A stretch of DNA of 64,000 nucleotides from Intestinicryptomonas porci (GCF_033971905.1 NZ_JALBUT010000004.1:170922-234921); one strand, 5' to 3'; shown: positions 34,356-44,258, numbered from the stretch's first letter. Notes: generated by a model not told the origin, from the sequence alone. A program made the numbers and translations.

Positions 34356-37031
34356 ATGAATTCTTCGGAAATCAGAAAAAGCTTTTTGGACTTTTTTGAC
34401 GCCAAGGCGCATTCCATTGTGCCTTCGGCTTCATTGATGCCGACCTCCCCCAACCTGCTTTTCACAAACGCGGGCATGAACCAGTTTGTGCCGTATTTTT
34501 TGGGCGACATGAAATCCCCGTTCAAGCGCGCGGCGGACACCCAAAAATGCATACGCGCAGGCGGCAAGCACAACGACTTGGAAGACGTGGGCTTTGACAC
34601 ATACCACCACACTTTCTTTGAAATGCTCGGCAACTGGTCTTTTGGCGACTATTTCAAAAAAGAGGCAATCCATTGGGCGTGGGAGCTTCTCACCAAAGTC
34701 TGGGGCTTCCCGAAAGAAAGGCTTTACGCGACGGTTTACGAGCCGAAAGAAGGCGAGCCCGCAGAGTTCGACGCGGAAGCTTACGCAATTTGGGAAGAGA
34801 TTTTCGTTTCCGAAAAAATGGACCCTGAAATCCACATCAAAAAGTGCGGAAAAAAAGACAACTTTTGGATGATGGGCGAAACGGGGCCATGCGGCCCTTG
34901 CTCCGAACTCCACGTCGATTTGACGCCCGAAGGCAAGACGCAGGGTTCTTTGGTAAATTCCGATTCCCCTCTTTGCATCGAAATCTGGAATTTGGTGTTC
35001 ATGCAGTTTAACGCCGAAGTTGACGGCACATTCTCGCCCCTCAAAAACAAGAATATCGATACGGGCATGGGCTTGGAGCGCGTTGCGGGCATTATGGCGA
35101 CAACCAAAAATTTTGCGGATTTCTCGCAGACGTCATCAAACTACAATAGCGATCTCTTCACGGATATTTTTGCGAAAATCTCCGATATGTCGGGCAAGAC
35201 CTACAAGGGCACAATCCCGTCCGACAGGGCTGACATGTCGGCGCAGGAGCTTACGGACTGCATTTTCAGGGTTCTTGCAGACCACATCCGCACCTTGTCA
35301 TTTTCAATCGCAGACGGCATTATGCCGGGAAGCGACGGCAGAAACTATGTTCTAAGGCGCATTCTAAGAAGAGCTGTAATGTACGGAAAGAGGCTCGGCT
35401 TAAAACACGGCTTTTTTACACGCCTCGCGGACTCGGTTGTAAGCAAGATGTCGCCGTTCTTCCCCGAACTAAAAGAGCAGCGCGAAGTCATTTTAAAGGT
35501 TCTCGAAAACGAGGAAAAGTCTTTCGACAGAACTTTGGACACAGGCTTGCAACTCTTGGATAAAATCACGGAAAACTCTGATTTTATTTCGGGCGAACAG
35601 GCTTTCGTTTTGTACGACACATACGGTTTCCCCATTGACTTGACTGAGCTTATTGCGCGCGAACGCAAAATGACGGTAGATGTCAAAGGATTTGAAGCCG
35701 AAATGGAAAAACAGCGCGCCCGCGCCCGCGCCGCGCAAAAGAAAGAAGTAATCACGGTCGCCGACTCCGCGGACACGGTTGAAGCAACCCAGTTTGTCGG
35801 TTACGAAAAAGAAAATCTTTCAAATTTCACAACGCAAATTTCAGCTCTCGTGGAAGGAGACGGTTTCGACTTTGTGGCGGTAAAACAAACTCCGTTCTAT
35901 GCCGAAAAAGGCGGGCAAGTCGGAGACACCGGCACAATCATTGCAGGCGGAAAAACAGTTGATATTCTCGACACCAAAGTAAACGCGGGCGGAGCGTACC
36001 TGCATAAAGTCGCAAAAAATTCCATACCCGCATCCCTCGTGGGCGAAGACGCCGTTTTGAACGTAAACGCAAAAAGAAGAGCCGCAATTGAGCGGCACCA
36101 CAGCGCAACGCACGTCCTGCACTGGGCGCTTCGCAAAGTGCTTGGCGAGCATGTCCATCAGGCAGGGTCCTTCGTAAACGAAGAACGCCTGCGCTTTGAC
36201 TTCTCGCACTTTGAAGCTCCGTCTTCCAAACAGCTGCGCGAAATAGAAAAACTCGCAAACGAAAAAATCTTGGAAAACCGCGGCGTAAAGTGGTTTGAAG
36301 TTCCATTCAACGAAAAGCCGAAAAACTGCCTCGCATTCTTCGGGGACAAATACGGAGCGGTGGTCAGGGTAATCGACATGGACGGCTTCCACGCAGAGCT
36401 TTGCGGCGGCACGCACGTCTCGGCTCTCGGCGAAATCGGAATGATAAAAATCGTCTCCGAAAATGCAATCGCGGCGGGAACGCGCCGATTGGAAGCTCTC
36501 GCAGGAGAAGCCGCGTTTGAATACGCAAACAAAATGGAGCGCGAAATCGCGGAAGCAACTTCCCGCCTTGCCTGCAAGCCCGAAGAAATTTCCGCGAAGC
36601 TGGAAAAGCTGATTGCGCTCAAAGGCGAACTTGAAAGAGAAATCAAAAACCTCAAAAAGGCGAATGCTGGAAAAGAAGCGGAAGAGATTGCCTCCGACAT
36701 AATCGAATTTAACGGCGCAAGCTGGATTGTGAAAACAGTCTCCGCGGAAAACCCGAACGAACTTCGCGAGTTGGCGGTTCAAATTTCAAAATCCGTAGGC
36801 AGGGAAAACCTCGCAATTTTGCTCGGCGCAAACGCAAACGGCAAAGGCGCGATACTTTCGCTATGCTCCGACGGCGCAATAAAAAGCGGCGTCAAAGCGG
36901 GCGACATAATTAAAAAAGTCGCGGCTCTGATGGGCGGCAAAGGCGGCGGAAAGCCCGATTTTGCAATGGGCGGAGGCGACGCGAAAATGCTCGAAAAAGC
37001 GTTTGGCGAGTTTAAAAATTCGCTAAAATAA
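34356..37031 (+). CDS. alaS: alanyl-tRNA synthetase
   Basis: Class II synthetase of 891 residues that charges tRNA-Ala and edits Ser and Gly. The catalytic domain opens with IRKSFLDFFDAKAHSIVPS and includes FTNAGMNQFVPYF and RAGGKHNDLEDVG. The editing domain carries the zinc motif HHSATHVLHWALRKVLG, with the Cys-x3-His partner in AELCGGTHVSALGEIG. The C-terminal part has a coiled coil and a DHHA1-like domain ending GGKGGGKPDFAMGGG. It is co-transcribed with leuB and closed by a strong terminator. Confidence 0.97.
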   Translation: MNSSEIRKSFLDFFDAKAHSIVPSASLMPTSPNLLFTNAGMNQFVPYFLGDMKSPFKRAADTQKCIRAGGKHNDLEDVGFDTYHHTFFEMLGNWSFGDYFKKEAIHWAWELLTKVWGFPKERLYATVYEPKEGEPAEFDAEAYAIWEEIFVSEKMDPEIHIKKCGKKDNFWMMGETGPCGPCSELHVDLTPEGKTQGSLVNSDSPLCIEIWNLVFMQFNAEVDGTFSPLKNKNIDTGMGLERVAGIMATTKNFADFSQTSSNYNSDLFTDIFAKISDMSGKTYKGTIPSDRADMSAQELTDCIFRVLADHIRTLSFSIADGIMPGSDGRNYVLRRILRRAVMYGKRLGLKHGFFTRLADSVVSKMSPFFPELKEQREVILKVLENEEKSFDRTLDTGLQLLDKITENSDFISGEQAFVLYDTYGFPIDLTELIARERKMTVDVKGFEAEMEKQRARARAAQKKEVITVADSADTVEATQFVGYEKENLSNFTTQISALVEGDGFDFVAVKQTPFYAEKGGQVGDTGTIIAGGKTVDILDTKVNAGGAYLHKVAKNSIPASLVGEDAVLNVNAKRRAAIERHHSATHVLHWALRKVLGEHVHQAGSFVNEERLRFDFSHFEAPSSKQLREIEKLANEKILENRGVKWFEVPFNEKPKNCLAFFGDKYGAVVRVIDMDGFHAELCGGTHVSALGEIGMIKIVSENAIAAGTRRLEALAGEAAFEYANKMEREIAEATSRLACKPEEISAKLEKLIALKGELEREIKNLKKANAGKEAEEIASDIIEFNGASWIVKTVSAENPNELRELAVQISKSVGRENLAILLGANANGKGAILSLCSDGAIKSGVKAGDIIKKVAALMGGKGGGKPDFAMGGGDAKMLEKAFGEFKNSLK

Positions 37032-37049
37032 AACTTCCACTGCAAAATA

Positions 37050-37083
37050 AAAAAATCGCAAATGAAAATTTGCGATTTTTTTT
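37050..37083. terminator. bidirectional terminator
   Basis: Stem AATCGCAAAT (37054-37063), GAAA loop, ATTTGCGATT (37068-37077), with A run before and T run after; it lies between convergent alaS and the next membrane protein gene. Confidence 0.85.
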
Positions 37084-37098
37084 GCGCTGAAATAAAAT

Positions 37099-37605
37099 TT
37101 ATTTTTCGGAAGCTTCCACCATCTCGGAATTGCCACTACACTCGCATGAAAGCCCGCCGTAAGTCCACGCGCAAGAAACAAAGACGCAAAACAGCTGAAA
37201 AATGCCCCAAAATATGAAGCATTTTACGATGGTCGTGCACGCCTTAACCCATTCCAATCCCCAAGTTTTTGAAACCAAAAACCTGACAAAAATCCAGTAA
37301 ATGAAAACCGAAAGAATGCCCAAAACGCCAATGACGGGCATTTGAAACATGTCGGATGTAAGCAAATTCCAACAACCGAGTTTTGAGAAATCGAAAAATA
37401 TTCCAAGACCCGCTCCGATTGTCAAAATCGGGAAAGCGCAAACCCACACAAAAAACTGCGCAAAAGACGTCGGAAAAAATTCCGAAAGGCACAGCGGCCG
37501 CCCCATGGAAACCAGCGACGCAATTATGATTATTGCGCCCAAAATTACGCAAGAGTGCGTTAATTGCGAAATGATTGCCATTCTGACGTGAAATCGAATT
37601 CTCAT
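37099..37605 (-). CDS. four-helix membrane protein, function unknown
   Basis: A 168-residue protein with about four hydrophobic segments (around 13-33, 45-70, 90-112 and 123-147), and a cysteine-bearing C-terminal tail (GGLSCECSGNSEMVEASEK). No family was recognised. Its composition and strand agree with a real gene, and it shares the bidirectional terminator with alaS. The gene stands alone upstream of mutS in divergent orientation. Confidence 0.55.
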   Translation of the reverse strand: MRIRFHVRMAIISQLTHSCVILGAIIIIASLVSMGRPLCLSEFFPTSFAQFFVWVCAFPILTIGAGLGIFFDFSKLGCWNLLTSDMFQMPVIGVLGILSVFIYWIFVRFLVSKTWGLEWVKACTTIVKCFIFWGIFQLFCVFVSCAWTYGGLSCECSGNSEMVEASEK

Positions 37606-37783
37606 ATAACTCTTTGCCTTGAAATTTCTCGTTTTATTATTTTTTTAACTCTTAAACTACGCAAGAGGTTAGTCAATATTTTAAAGTGTTCGCGCAAAAA
37701 TTTATCTAAAATAAAAACTGTTTCAACTTGCGCTTTTTTGGAAAAAAAGCAAAAATGGCAAATTTAATAAAACTTCTAAAATT

Positions 37784-40342
37784 ATGGCGGAAAAGCAGAC
37801 TCCAATGATGGAACAATACTGGGAATTCAGGAAATCCCTGCCCAAGGACACCGCGCTTTTGTTCCGCCTCGGCGACTTTTACGAAATGTTTTATGACGAT
37901 GCGATAGAATGCGCGCCGATTTTGGGAATTACCCTTACCAAACGCTCAAGCTACCCAATGGCGGGAATTCCATACCATGCCCTTTCGCAATATCTGCCCA
38001 AGCTTTTGAGCGCTGGCAAAAAAGTCGCAATTTGCGAGCAGGACGAAATTCCGAAAGCGGGCAAGCTCGTAAAGCGTTCCATAAACCGCATTTTGACCCC
38101 CGGTACAATGCTTGAAGACAGCCAGCTCGACAGCAGAAGCGGCAGTTTCATCATGGCGTTTAACATTTCAAAAGACTACTCTTTGCAGGCGTCTTGGATG
38201 GATTTGAGCTCAGGGGAATTTTATTGCGCGGACTTTTCTAAGCCCGAAAATTTTTTGTCGGTTTTAAGCGCGCTCAATCCGCGCGAAATTCTGCTTCCCG
38301 AATGCGGCTCCGAAAAATGGAAATCCGATGAAACCCTGATGGGATGGAACGCGATTTTCAGAAGCCTTGCCGACCTTCGCCCCGTATCGCTTTTGCCCGA
38401 CTACCGATTTGCCCCGGACTACGGAGAAAACCTTGTTAAAGAGCTTCTCGGCGTCGCCAATTTAAGCGGCTTCGGTTTCAAGGCTAACGAAAACGTTTTG
38501 GGCGCGGCGGGCGCACTTGTCTTTTACGTTTCGGAAAATCTGCGCAACAAGCCGCAAAACATATCTTTTTTGCGGAAAATCGCCACCGAAAAATGCCTTT
38601 TAATCGACGCCGCGACCCAGCGCAATCTCGAAATTTTCAGAACGTCAAGCGGTCTCAAAGAAGGTTCTTTATTAGACGCGATAGACAGGACTTTGACGCC
38701 GACGGGGGCGCGGCTTCTCGAAAGCTATCTTGCCTCGCCCACAATAGAGGCGGAAGAAATCAAACGCAGGCAAAACATCGTTTGGGATTTTTTCAACGCC
38801 CCGTCCGAATCCGCGGAACTTGCGGAATACTTAAAAAACGTGCGCGACATTCCGAGAATTTTGGGGAGGCTCCAAAACCGCATACGCTCCCCGCGCGAAC
38901 TCGGCGCGCTTCTTTCTTCAATAGTGCAAATAGAGCCAATCAAAAAAGTGCTTAAAGCGTGCCTCGGCTGCCCCGAAGAAAAAATCGAAAACGCCTTTGG
39001 CGATTATAGCGGGCTTGCGAACTATCTTTCAAGCGCGCTCTCCGATGAGCTTCCCGCGAAAATACAAGACGGAGGAGCCATAAGGGACGGTTTCGACGCG
39101 GAGCTTGACAACCTGCGCCTCATGAGCCGCGACAGCAAAACCTGGCTTGCAAATTTGGAGCGCGAAGAGCAGATTGCAACGGGCATAAAAAACCTGCGCA
39201 TAAAATATAACGGCGCATTCGGATATTTCATAGAAATCACAAAATCGAATTTAAACCTCGTCCCTCCCCACTACATCCGCCGCCAGACAATGACAAACGC
39301 AGAGCGGTACACTACGGAAGATTTGCGCAAAAAAGAAAGGGAAATCCTGCATAGCGAAGTCGCCGCAATGGAAAGAGAAGACGCAATTTTTACAGAGGTT
39401 ACGGAAAACGTACTGAAATATTTTTCTTCCCTTATGAAAACTTCGCACGCGCTTGCGGAAATCGACGTTTTCAGAGGCTGGGCGGAGCTTGCGCGGGACT
39501 GGGATTATTGCCGCCCCGAAATAGACGAAAGCGGAGAAATCTTCATTGAGGACGGAAGGCACCCCGTTGTCGAGCAGGTTTTGAAAAAAAACGGAACGTC
39601 AAAAACGCTCGCGTTCGTGCCAAACGACACAATCCTTTCTTCCGGCGAAGAGCAGATTGCAATAATCACGGGTCCCAACATGGCGGGCAAATCCACATAC
39701 ATACGCCAAGTTGCCCTAATATCACTTCTTGCGCAGACGGGCTGTTTCGTTCCCGCAAAATCCTGCAAAATCGGCATTCTCGACAGAATTTTCAGCCGCG
39801 TCGGAGCCTCCGATGAGCTCTCGAAAGGCAATTCGACATTCATGGTTGAAATGAACGAAACCGCAAATATTTTAAACAACGCCACATCGCGCTCGCTCAT
39901 TATCTTGGACGAAATCGGCCGCGGAACAAGCACCTACGACGGGCTTAGCATTGCATGGGGTGTTGTCGAATACCTGCACGGCAAGGGCAATTCGGGTCCC
40001 AAGACGCTCTTTGCAACCCACTACCACGAACTCACGCGCCTCGAGGGCGCGCTGCCGCGCCTTGTAAACTACCGCATCGCAGTAAAAGAGTGGAACGACG
40101 AAATAATCTTCATAAGGAAAATCGAAAAGGGAGCGGCGGATAAATCTTACGGCATACAAGTCGCGCGACTTGCGGGGCTTCCGCGCGAAGTCATTGAAAG
40201 GGCAAAGGAAATTTTAAGCGAGCTTGAAGCGGAAGGATTCACTATGCGCGAACATCTTGCGCTCGAAAACAAAATCAAAAGAAAGCCGTCGGCGCGCAAG
40301 CCCCAACCTGACTGGGAATCGCGCCAAATGTCATTGTTTTAA
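37784..40342 (+). CDS. mutS: DNA mismatch repair protein MutS
   Basis: Recognises mismatches and small loops and starts repair. The 852-residue protein contains the mismatch-reading Phe-x-Glu in LGDFYEMFYDD, connector and lever domains, the clamp (about 430-550), and an ABC-type ATPase with Walker A TGPNMAGKSTYIRQ near residue 630, signature DELSKGNSTFMVEM and Walker B LIILDEIGRGTSTYDG. No C-terminal MutH-binding extension. uvrC begins 3 bp after its stop, so mismatch and excision repair are co-transcribed here. Confidence 0.97.
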   Translation: MAEKQTPMMEQYWEFRKSLPKDTALLFRLGDFYEMFYDDAIECAPILGITLTKRSSYPMAGIPYHALSQYLPKLLSAGKKVAICEQDEIPKAGKLVKRSINRILTPGTMLEDSQLDSRSGSFIMAFNISKDYSLQASWMDLSSGEFYCADFSKPENFLSVLSALNPREILLPECGSEKWKSDETLMGWNAIFRSLADLRPVSLLPDYRFAPDYGENLVKELLGVANLSGFGFKANENVLGAAGALVFYVSENLRNKPQNISFLRKIATEKCLLIDAATQRNLEIFRTSSGLKEGSLLDAIDRTLTPTGARLLESYLASPTIEAEEIKRRQNIVWDFFNAPSESAELAEYLKNVRDIPRILGRLQNRIRSPRELGALLSSIVQIEPIKKVLKACLGCPEEKIENAFGDYSGLANYLSSALSDELPAKIQDGGAIRDGFDAELDNLRLMSRDSKTWLANLEREEQIATGIKNLRIKYNGAFGYFIEITKSNLNLVPPHYIRRQTMTNAERYTTEDLRKKEREILHSEVAAMEREDAIFTEVTENVLKYFSSLMKTSHALAEIDVFRGWAELARDWDYCRPEIDESGEIFIEDGRHPVVEQVLKKNGTSKTLAFVPNDTILSSGEEQIAIITGPNMAGKSTYIRQVALISLLAQTGCFVPAKSCKIGILDRIFSRVGASDELSKGNSTFMVEMNETANILNNATSRSLIILDEIGRGTSTYDGLSIAWGVVEYLHGKGNSGPKTLFATHYHELTRLEGALPRLVNYRIAVKEWNDEIIFIRKIEKGAADKSYGIQVARLAGLPREVIERAKEILSELEAEGFTMREHLALENKIKRKPSARKPQPDWESRQMSLF

Positions 40343-40344
40343 AA

Positions 40345-41826
40345 ATGGATTTTGAAGAAGAGCTTTCCTTGAAGGAAAAAATCCGCCGCCTGCCCGAAAC
40401 AAGCGGAGTCTATCTCATGAAAGACCGCTTCGGGCAAATTATATACATAGGCAAAGCCGTAAATTTAAAAAGAAGAGTCTCGCACTATTTCCAATCGACC
40501 GCGCGGCAAAAGGCGTATTCGCCCAAAATCGCGTCGATGATTTCGCTTATCGAAGATTTTGAATTTATAAAAGTCAAGAGCGAAGCGGAGGCTTTAATTC
40601 TTGAAAGCAAGCTGATAAAGCGATGGAAGCCGCGCTACAACACACTTGAACGCGACGACAAAAATTTTCTTCTTCTAAGAGTCGAAACTTTTAAGGAACT
40701 GCCGCGCTTCACGTTTTCAAGGCATACGAAAGAAGACGGCTCGATTTACTATGGGCCGTATCTCAACACAAGCTCCATACGCTCCACCTTAAACCAGCTG
40801 AAAAAAGATTTCGGCATAATTTCATCGGACGCAAAACCGACAAAACAGCCCGACGGCAGATGGCGTTTGTACGACGATGCAAGGGCGGAAATTTTCAGCC
40901 ATCCCAACGTCGTAAGCGAGGAAGAATACGCCATGAGAGTCCAAAAAGCCATAGATTTTCTAAACAACCAAAGCGGGGAAATCGTAGAAGAGCTTGAAGA
41001 AAAAATGAAGCGCGCAAGCGAGGAGCAGGATTTCGAGAAAGCCGCAAAGTTCAGGGACGCGATTTTCGCAATCGCCCAAACGTCAAAAATCCGCGAGTTA
41101 AAACAAGACCCGTCAAGAACTTCCAAAGCCGTTGCGGAACGCGCCTTGGTTTTGCTTGCAGGCGCACTTGGGATGGACAAAAAGCCCCACGCCATGGAAT
41201 GCTTCGACATTTCACACATATCAGGCTCATTCACGGTGGCTTCCATGGTCAGATTTGACGAAGGATTGCCCGCAAACAACAAATACCGCCGCTTCAAAAT
41301 GCACGTCAAAAATGACGACTATGCCTCCATGCGCGAAGTTGTGTCAAGAAGGTACGGAAGGCTTTTTGAAGAAAAAAAGCCGATGCCCGACCTCGTTGTG
41401 ATAGACGGCGGCAAAGGGCAGGTAAAATCGGCGTTGGAAGCTTTTGAAGCAATCGGAATACCGGCCCCGAAAGTCATAGGGCTTGCCAAGCGCGAAGAAA
41501 CCATAATATGTTCCGACTTTGAAGAAATAAAGCTTTCCAAAACAAACGAAGCCTTAAAACTCTTGCAACGCATCCGAGACGAAGCCCACCGCTTTGCGAA
41601 CTCCTACCGCGAAACCCTGCAGCGCAAAAAGATAAGGGAAAGCATTTTGGACGATTTCGACGGGCTTGGGCAAAAGAAAAAAGAACTGCTTTTAAAAACA
41701 TTCGGCTCTATTGCCGCCTTAAAGAAAGCGGACGCGGAAGAAATCAAAAGCGTGGAAGGCATAGGCCCTGAAACCGCCGCAAGGCTAAGGCTTTTTCTCG
41801 ACAGGCTTCCACAAAACGGAGATTGA
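40345..41826 (+). CDS. uvrC: UvrC excinuclease subunit, short form lacking the cysteine cluster
   Basis: UvrC makes both incisions in nucleotide excision repair. This one has 493 residues, about 110 fewer than E. coli UvrC. Present: GIY-YIG nuclease (about 18-95; GVYLMKD, YIGKAVNLKRR, Glu88), UVR domain (about 213-247), RNase H-like nuclease with Asp288 (CFDISH), Asp354 (VIDGGKGQ) and His415 (RDEAHRF), and C-terminal helix-hairpin-helix pairs (437-490). Missing: the cysteine-rich CxxxxGRCxxxC segment that in other UvrC proteins binds an iron-sulfur cluster, replaced by a Lys/Asp-rich stretch near 158-190, and roughly 100 residues between UVR and the RNase H core. Only two cysteines remain (286, 389). 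It ends in TGA. Confidence 0.95.
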   Translation: MDFEEELSLKEKIRRLPETSGVYLMKDRFGQIIYIGKAVNLKRRVSHYFQSTARQKAYSPKIASMISLIEDFEFIKVKSEAEALILESKLIKRWKPRYNTLERDDKNFLLLRVETFKELPRFTFSRHTKEDGSIYYGPYLNTSSIRSTLNQLKKDFGIISSDAKPTKQPDGRWRLYDDARAEIFSHPNVVSEEEYAMRVQKAIDFLNNQSGEIVEELEEKMKRASEEQDFEKAAKFRDAIFAIAQTSKIRELKQDPSRTSKAVAERALVLLAGALGMDKKPHAMECFDISHISGSFTVASMVRFDEGLPANNKYRRFKMHVKNDDYASMREVVSRRYGRLFEEKKPMPDLVVIDGGKGQVKSALEAFEAIGIPAPKVIGLAKREETIICSDFEEIKLSKTNEALKLLQRIRDEAHRFANSYRETLQRKKIRESILDDFDGLGQKKKELLLKTFGSIAALKKADAEEIKSVEGIGPETAARLRLFLDRLPQNGD

Positions 41827-41861
41827 TTTTCACAAAGACAAATTTTTACGATAAAAAAGAC

Positions 41862-42317
41862 ATGAAATACTTAAAGCACCATTTTATTTGCGCGATATTT
41901 TCGGCAGTGATAACGACCGCCATCATTTTGTTTGAGCTTTTCTTTTTGTCGTCGGCGGAAAATTTTTCAACGGAAAACCTTTCTCAAAACAAGAATTTTT
42001 ACATAACTCTTGTTTGCACATACCTGCTTGTATTTTTTCTAAATTACGCACTTTCTTTGATTTGCACGGAAATTGCGGGCAAATTCATTAAAAACTGGAT
42101 TTTGGTTTTCTGCGCGGGATTTGCGGTTTATTTCGCGCTCTTAAGCGTCATAATTTACGCATCGATTATAATTGGAGAACCATCGGCTTCGATAAATTTT
42201 GCGGACCTTTTCATGGCGCGGCTTAAAACCGACATAATACTGTCGCTTCAAAACTTCACAATCGCCTTTGCATTCATAAGGCTTGCAAACAAGAAAATCT
42301 CGCAAAGTAGGTCTTAA
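41862..42317 (+). CDS. four-helix membrane protein, function unknown
   Basis: A 151-residue protein with four hydrophobic segments and short loops (MKYLKHHFICAIFSAVITTA onward). The ATG at 41862 is preferred; an upstream in-frame TTG at 41823 would overlap the uvrC stop and add 13 polar residues before the first helix. No family was recognised. It follows uvrC by 35 bp, perhaps as the last gene of that operon, and overlaps the convergent phosphatase gene by 4 bp at its 3' end. Confidence 0.5.
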   Translation: MKYLKHHFICAIFSAVITTAIILFELFFLSSAENFSTENLSQNKNFYITLVCTYLLVFFLNYALSLICTEIAGKFIKNWILVFCAGFAVYFALLSVIIYASIIIGEPSASINFADLFMARLKTDIILSLQNFTIAFAFIRLANKKISQSRS

Positions 42318-43087
42318 CCGTTGAGCGTCGCAAGCGCGTCGCCCAAAAGCTCCGCATTCGCCGCCGCGACAAGCCCGCCTTTCTTCCCGAAGTCCGAGCC
42401 GCCAAACCAGTCCGATACTACCGCGCCCGCGCCGCGCACGCACGGAATAAGGGCGGCAAGGTCCCATATCTCCAAAACGGGATCAAGCATAATGTCGGCA
42501 TTGCCCCTGCAAAGCATCATATAGCCGTAGCAATCGCCCCAAGTACGAAGTATTGAGAGCTTGTCCTCAAAATTGCGCCACGCGTCCATGTTTCTGCCCG
42601 CAAAGCGGACTTCCCTTGCGTCCGAAATCAAAGCGGTCGCGCCGTTTATGGATTTGAAATTCTGGCGCGCGTGGACAGGCTTGCCGTTAAAGAGGCAAAC
42701 GCTGTTGTCGCCCAGACACCTTTCGCGCAAAATCGGTTGGTCAATCAGCCCCAATTCATAGCTGCCGTTTTTCATCAGAGCTATCAAAGTGCCGAAAAGC
42801 GGAATGCCCGAGATGAAAGATTTTGTGCCGTCTATCGGGTCGAGAACCCATTGATACTCCGCATCGGGATTTACAACGCCCCACTCTTCGCCGACAATGC
42901 CGTGTTCGGGAAAGGCGCGCATTATTTTTTCACGCAGAATTTCTTCCGTGTTTTTATCGACTTCTGTAACGGGAGTCGCGTCGGCTTTTGATTCTATTTT
43001 GTGCGCCTTGCCAAATTCTCCGCGTATATAGTCTCCGCTTAAATCGGCGAGTTCATTCATAAAATTCTTGAAATCGGGCTTTGTCAT
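42314..43087 (-). CDS. inositol monophosphatase-family phosphatase, probable histidinol-phosphatase
   Basis: A 257-residue magnesium-dependent phosphatase. Metal ligands are in GIVGEEWG, the signature VLDPIDGTKSFISG and EIWDLAALIP. The segment RTWGDCYGYMMLCRGNADIMLDP, with GDCYGY, is typical of the HisN histidinol-phosphatase branch rather than true inositol phosphatases, so a role in the eighth-ninth step region of histidine synthesis is likely. No other his gene is nearby. It overlaps the convergent membrane protein gene by 4 bp. Confidence 0.82.
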   Translation of the reverse strand: MTKPDFKNFMNELADLSGDYIRGEFGKAHKIESKADATPVTEVDKNTEEILREKIMRAFPEHGIVGEEWGVVNPDAEYQWVLDPIDGTKSFISGIPLFGTLIALMKNGSYELGLIDQPILRERCLGDNSVCLFNGKPVHARQNFKSINGATALISDAREVRFAGRNMDAWRNFEDKLSILRTWGDCYGYMMLCRGNADIMLDPVLEIWDLAALIPCVRGAGAVVSDWFGGSDFGKKGGLVAAANAELLGDALATLNG

Positions 43088-43126
43088 ATTGTTTAATAGG
43101 CTAAGTTTGTAAGAAAAATTTTCAAG

Positions 43127-43753
43127 ATGAAAAACGAAATTCCGATATATGCGATTGATTTTGAAGGCTCGAAAGCCATCGGCATTGTCGAGTTCGGCGT
43201 TGCGGGAATTTTAAATGGCGATATTTTCTTTTCAGATACAAAAATCTGCGCGCCCAAAAAATCCATAGATTTAAAGACGCGGAAAATCACGGGGATAACC
43301 GATTCTCTCGCCGGGCAAAACCCGCCTTTTGAAGCGCACTGCGAAATGTTTTCATCTCTTAGGCAAAACGGAATATTCGCGGCGCACAATTTCCATACGG
43401 AAGACAGCCTGCTAAGGCACTACATACCCTCGGCAGGCAGGGTTAAAAACTTTTTCACGGGAAAAGACACGCTTTCATGGTCGCCGTGGATAGACTCGCG
43501 CATTGTCTCGCGCCAAATTTTCAGCGTTGAATCGGAAAAGCTTTCGGACGTTGTTTCGGAGCTTGGACTGCAAGACGAACTTGATTTTTATGCTGAAAAA
43601 ATCTGCCCCGCAACGCGCAAAAAATGGCACTGCGCCCTATACGACGCCCTTGCAAGCGCGCTTATAATAAAGCTCGCAATCCGCGAAGTTACGAACTTAA
43701 ATGCCCTCGCGGAAGCCTTAAAAATAGAAACGCGGGAAAGCTCCCTGTTTTAA
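43127..43753 (+). CDS. DEDDh-type 3'-5' exonuclease
   Basis: A 208-residue protein of the RNase T/DnaQ exonuclease fold. The three Exo motifs are visible: AIDFEGSKAIGIVEFG (Asp and Glu), AAHNFHTEDSLLRH (Asp) and HCALYDALASALI (His and Asp), making it DEDDh. It lacks other domains, so it may act as a proofreading, repair or RNA-trimming nuclease on its own. The 3' end overlaps the convergent nrdG gene by 4 bp. Confidence 0.8.
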   Translation: MKNEIPIYAIDFEGSKAIGIVEFGVAGILNGDIFFSDTKICAPKKSIDLKTRKITGITDSLAGQNPPFEAHCEMFSSLRQNGIFAAHNFHTEDSLLRHYIPSAGRVKNFFTGKDTLSWSPWIDSRIVSRQIFSVESEKLSDVVSELGLQDELDFYAEKICPATRKKWHCALYDALASALIIKLAIREVTNLNALAEALKIETRESSLF

Positions 43754-44256
43754 CATTCGGCTTCGGGCTTTGAATCGCGGACGATTTTGCCGTTTTTAAG
43801 ATACAAAATGCGCTGGTTTGAGCTTCCCCTGAAATAAAGGCGCGGGTCTTTTTTGGACATTACAAACCTGCCGTCAACAAGCACGTCTATATATTTTAAA
43901 ATGAGCTTTCTTTCTGAATCAGAAACCAACTCTTCGTAGGTATAGCCTGTGTAGCACCAAACGTTTAAGTTTGTCCTGCTCTTTACCTCTTTTAAAAACT
44001 TCAAAAACTCTTCGGGATTAAACATTGGGTCTCCACCCGAAAAAGTTATGCCGTCCAAAATCGGATTTGATTGAAGTTCGGAAATAATCCTCTCTTTCAA
44101 GGCATCGTCAAGCTCCTCTCCCGCGCTACAATCCCAGCTCTGCGGGTTGTGGCAGCCGCGGCAACGGTGCGAGCATCCCGAAAAATACACCGCAAAGCGA
44201 ATCCCGAAACCGTCTGACACAGTTTCGGGAAACACGTTTAAAACTCTCAATTTCAC
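43750..44256 (-). CDS. nrdG: anaerobic ribonucleotide reductase activating enzyme
   Basis: A radical SAM enzyme that installs the glycyl radical in NrdD. The cluster-binding motif CSHRCRGC (Cys28, Cys32, Cys35 counted from the chosen start) and FSGGDPMF (the GGE-like SAM motif) are present. The GTG at 44256, 2 bp after the nrdD stop, is chosen because it gives a normal N-terminus (VKLRVLNVFPETV) and about 168 residues; an upstream ATG at 44310 would overlap nrdD by 52 bp and adds an unrelated stretch. Confidence 0.92.
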   Translation of the reverse strand: MKLRVLNVFPETVSDGFGIRFAVYFSGCSHRCRGCHNPQSWDCSAGEELDDALKERIISELQSNPILDGITFSGGDPMFNPEEFLKFLKEVKSRTNLNVWCYTGYTYEELVSDSERKLILKYIDVLVDGRFVMSKKDPRLYFRGSSNQRILYLKNGKIVRDSKPEAEC

Positions 44257-44258
44257 GG

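Noticed and set aside
35841..36782. 313-codon frame antisense to alaS
   Set aside because: Lies wholly inside alaS, reads as the shadow of a codon-biased gene (Cys, Phe, Val and Arg rich), and has no start signal.
41823..41861. TTG start for the membrane gene after uvrC
   Set aside because: It would overlap the uvrC stop and adds a polar stretch ahead of the first helix; the ATG at 41862 gives a normal membrane protein start.
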